Below are positions 61,701 through 64,000 of a stretch of 64,000 nt of DNA, piece by piece. The stretch is from Camarhynchus parvulus (lineage: Eukaryota; Chordata; Aves; Passeriformes; Thraupidae). How positions within the stretch are numbered: position 1 is the first letter of the stretch; each line of letters opens with the position of its first letter. The DNA is taken from NCBI RefSeq assembly GCF_901933205.1, contig NC_044571.1, positions 58,775,994-58,839,993 on the forward strand, written 5' to 3'. The translations under genes were made by a program, and so were the position numbers. The notes under the pieces were generated by a model. The model saw nothing but the letters and a program-made list of their open reading frames with translations, searched no databases and was not told where the DNA came from.

Positions 61701-63827
61701 TTCTACTGTATCTAAAAAATTGGCAACTTCATTAACCATTTTTTCAGACATTTACTTTGCATTCATTTAATTTTCGATAATATTTTTTTGAAATATTGAA
61801 TATTAAACTGTTATTAAAGCAAGTCATAAGTTACATCATTATATGATTGTACACAGTATAATGTCTGCTGTGATGTTTCTCTGTTTACTAACTGCATTAC
61901 TTTATAATATTATTAGAAGCTACATATCTTGATATCCAACAAAAAATTGTCATACTCAACAGTTTAGAATACCTGCTTTTGTCATAGTTTCATGAGAAAT
62001 GTACAAATTTAAGCCTTTTTATTTAGTTTAGAGGTGAAAACAGTATGAAAGGATCAATAAGCCAAGAAGAATGGAATACCTCTTTCCTGTTCTCTAGCTA
62101 GCTCCCTTTCAAAGTGCTCCTAAGAGTGCTCTTTCTCGCTTTGCAGGTCCCTACAATGAGTAATCCGTGGTACATGATGCTGAGGATTGTATGCATTTGC
62201 AGATCTGCATCACCCCATCCCTGAACATTGTGCTAGAACACGGTATCCTTTGTTAGAAAATAAAATGAAAAAGATAAAAATAAAATTATCTATGTGGAAA
62301 AGTAAGCACTGAATGGTAGTCCCATTACAAGCCGGAGAGGGAAAATAAACACAAGTAACTTAAGCACTGCATTTACAGTGTCTAGACACTGCAACATTTC
62401 AAATGCCTAATTTAGAATTATGCTCAGTTAGAGACAGACTGCTCTCATGGCTCTCTGTTTCTTGAGCTGTGTTCCTAATGGTTTTTGCAATTTGTAGCAT
62501 TAGACTTTTCTGTTTTGTTCTGTTTGCGAGTTAGTGTGTTTTGCTGTATTTGCTCCTGTTCACAACAATAAACACCAAAATATCATGACAGTGGTTCCCA
62601 ATGTGACAACACTTGGAGCTATCAGTTAAAAATGTAACAAAGTCTTAGATTAAAGCCTTTACCGTCCAATTTTTGAGACTCATAGGCATTACACAGTTTA
62701 GATAAATCACACAGACATCTCAAGTCTCTATCTGTGTGTGTCAAAAATGAATGTAAATTGCAAAGCTTTTTTCCAAAAATTACTCAACCAAGAGGTTCAA
62801 ATGGTTTTGGAAAGTAGCAGATTTCATCTCACAAAAATATGACCACTGAAACTGACCGAATTCTGAAAGTCACATGCTTTCCTTAGAGCAGAGTAAACAC
62901 CAATACTGACTCTGGATCATGCAAATTAATCACTGAAGTTCTGGAGTTCCCCCAGTTATCAGTATCGGTTCTCCATTATCAGTAAAAGCAGCAGTTACCA
63001 CAACAACAGGATTTTTTCCATTGGTTTTAATCTCTAATTTTGAGGTGATTTGTTCTTTCAGACTGTTCTACATTTCCTCTTCCTTTAGCATCAGAGCTAT
63101 ATTTGACAAAAAAATAATACATCTCCACTCAGAAAGTTCTCAAAATTGTTTGCTAAATCTCTGGAAAAGTCCCTGTGTGGAACGTAAACAACATATGAAA
63201 CCTTGAGTGAGCCATCTTTTTTTGGAGGAAATTTGCAGTGAGAACAATGCTTTGGGACAATTCTCACAAAATAAAAGTTACTGACTTTTTATGTGGTTCT
63301 CATTTTCACATATCCTGTCTTGCTTCAATATATCACAGCATGGAACTCCACTGTGTAAAATACTTTCCTAGTCAGTGTACACACAGTCGTTCATTAATTA
63401 GGAGCTCAGGATCTTCTTTGCCCCAACAGAATACAATTTAAGAATTTGGTACTATGGAAATGTGCTAATGAGAACTATAAAACAGCAAATACTGTGATAC
63501 TCACTGTGCTCTCAATTTTCTTGCATTTATTGTGAACTAAAAAGATATTTTAGTCCATAAGAGCATGGTTTTACTTTTATTAGGCCAAGGAGAGATTGGA
63601 GATTGACTTCAGTGACATCAGACATATTATCAAATATGAAAAAAGCAAAAATAAACAAACTGAACTTTATTGATGGGAATTCACCAGTAGAGAATTAAAT
63701 ATAGTGCATTTTATGCATAAAAATGTATTTTAATGCATTATAGCATGTAATTAATAGACTACTTATGTATGGAACAATTTTTCTTTCTGCGAATATAATC
63801 AACCTCTTAATCTCACCAGTTCGAGTA

Positions 63828-63865
63828 GTTTTTTCATCTAAGAGGGGTTTTTTTCATCTAAGAGG
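63828..63865. repeat. 18-bp direct repeat, 20-bp period
   Basis: The word ttttttcatctaagagg occurs twice, 20 bases apart. Confidence 0.9.
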
Positions 63866-64000
63866 AGCTGGAAAAAATGAAGTCTTTTTCTATTAGGATC
63901 CAACATGCTCTGCTGTAGTTGTTCTATAATTGAAACTAATGCTGAGTGAGGGTAGCACTCCTAGGTTTTGCTGCACAGTGTTATTCATGGATCAATTAAA

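Larger units (their letters stand above)
57872..64000. other. AT-rich non-coding sequence
   Basis: No gene recognised. It contains a C11 run at 58761-58771 and a 20-bp-period duplication at 63828-63865. The longest open frame (59151-59504 plus, 117 codons) is lysine- and phenylalanine-rich with no domain, as expected for AT-rich chance frames. Confidence 0.5.

Noticed and set aside
1..64000. tRNA, rRNA, CRISPR array, operon or bacterial-type system
   Set aside because: No cloverleaf with A and B boxes, no spaced identical repeats and no clustered long ORFs are visible on either strand. The CR1 copies and the passerine-type LTR point to bird nuclear DNA.

Overview
The window looks like a non-coding, gene-desert or intronic stretch of a bird genome, most likely a songbird. 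The base composition is AT-rich. CR1-type LINE fragments of several ages are the only recognisable interspersed retroposons, and two of them end in the CR1 hallmark of ATTCTATG-like units. A solo retroviral LTR at about 51.78-52.85 kb resembles, from memory, an LTR family common in passerine genomes. I found no protein-coding gene, tRNA, rRNA, CRISPR array or bacterial-type gene. The open frames present are short, overlap each other in several frames, or run through simple repeats.

Layout. From 0 to 3 kb there is AT-rich unique sequence. A CR1 3' end at 2.97-3.51 kb is partly copied by a perfect 71-bp tandem duplication. An ancient, heavily decayed CR1/L3-like piece lies at 6.7-7.46 kb. A very long pure CTTC microsatellite, about 85 units with a CCCT-rich flank, lies at 13.02-13.45 kb. 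A second ancient CR1/L3-like relic on the minus strand at about 17.0-18.1 kb still reads as the C-terminal part of a LINE reverse-transcriptase ORF. A GATA microsatellite lies at 20.76 kb and a CR1 3' end on the minus strand at 25.26 kb.

The most gene-like spot is 32.4-33.3 kb. It holds the only CpG-island-like patch in the window, a strong CTCF-like motif, a CCCCAT repeat, a good minus-strand splice-donor sequence, and AT-rich flanks with homeodomain, octamer and forkhead motifs. It could be a promoter or insulator next to enhancers, but the sequence alone does not prove it.

From 44 to 58 kb come a perfect 12-bp hairpin at 44.29 kb, a CR1 3' end at 46.29 kb, and a pair of 137-bp direct repeats (47.48 and 48.67 kb, about 89% identical, 1,192 bp apart) that I cannot assign to a family. 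Then follow an ancient minus-strand CR1/L3 relic at about 51.1-51.56 kb, the solo LTR, and a CR1 3' end at 57.7 kb. The rest is AT-rich unique sequence with short simple repeats. I did not find an undescribed biological system. The best leads are the 32.4-33.7 kb regulatory candidate and the unassigned 137-bp repeat pair.
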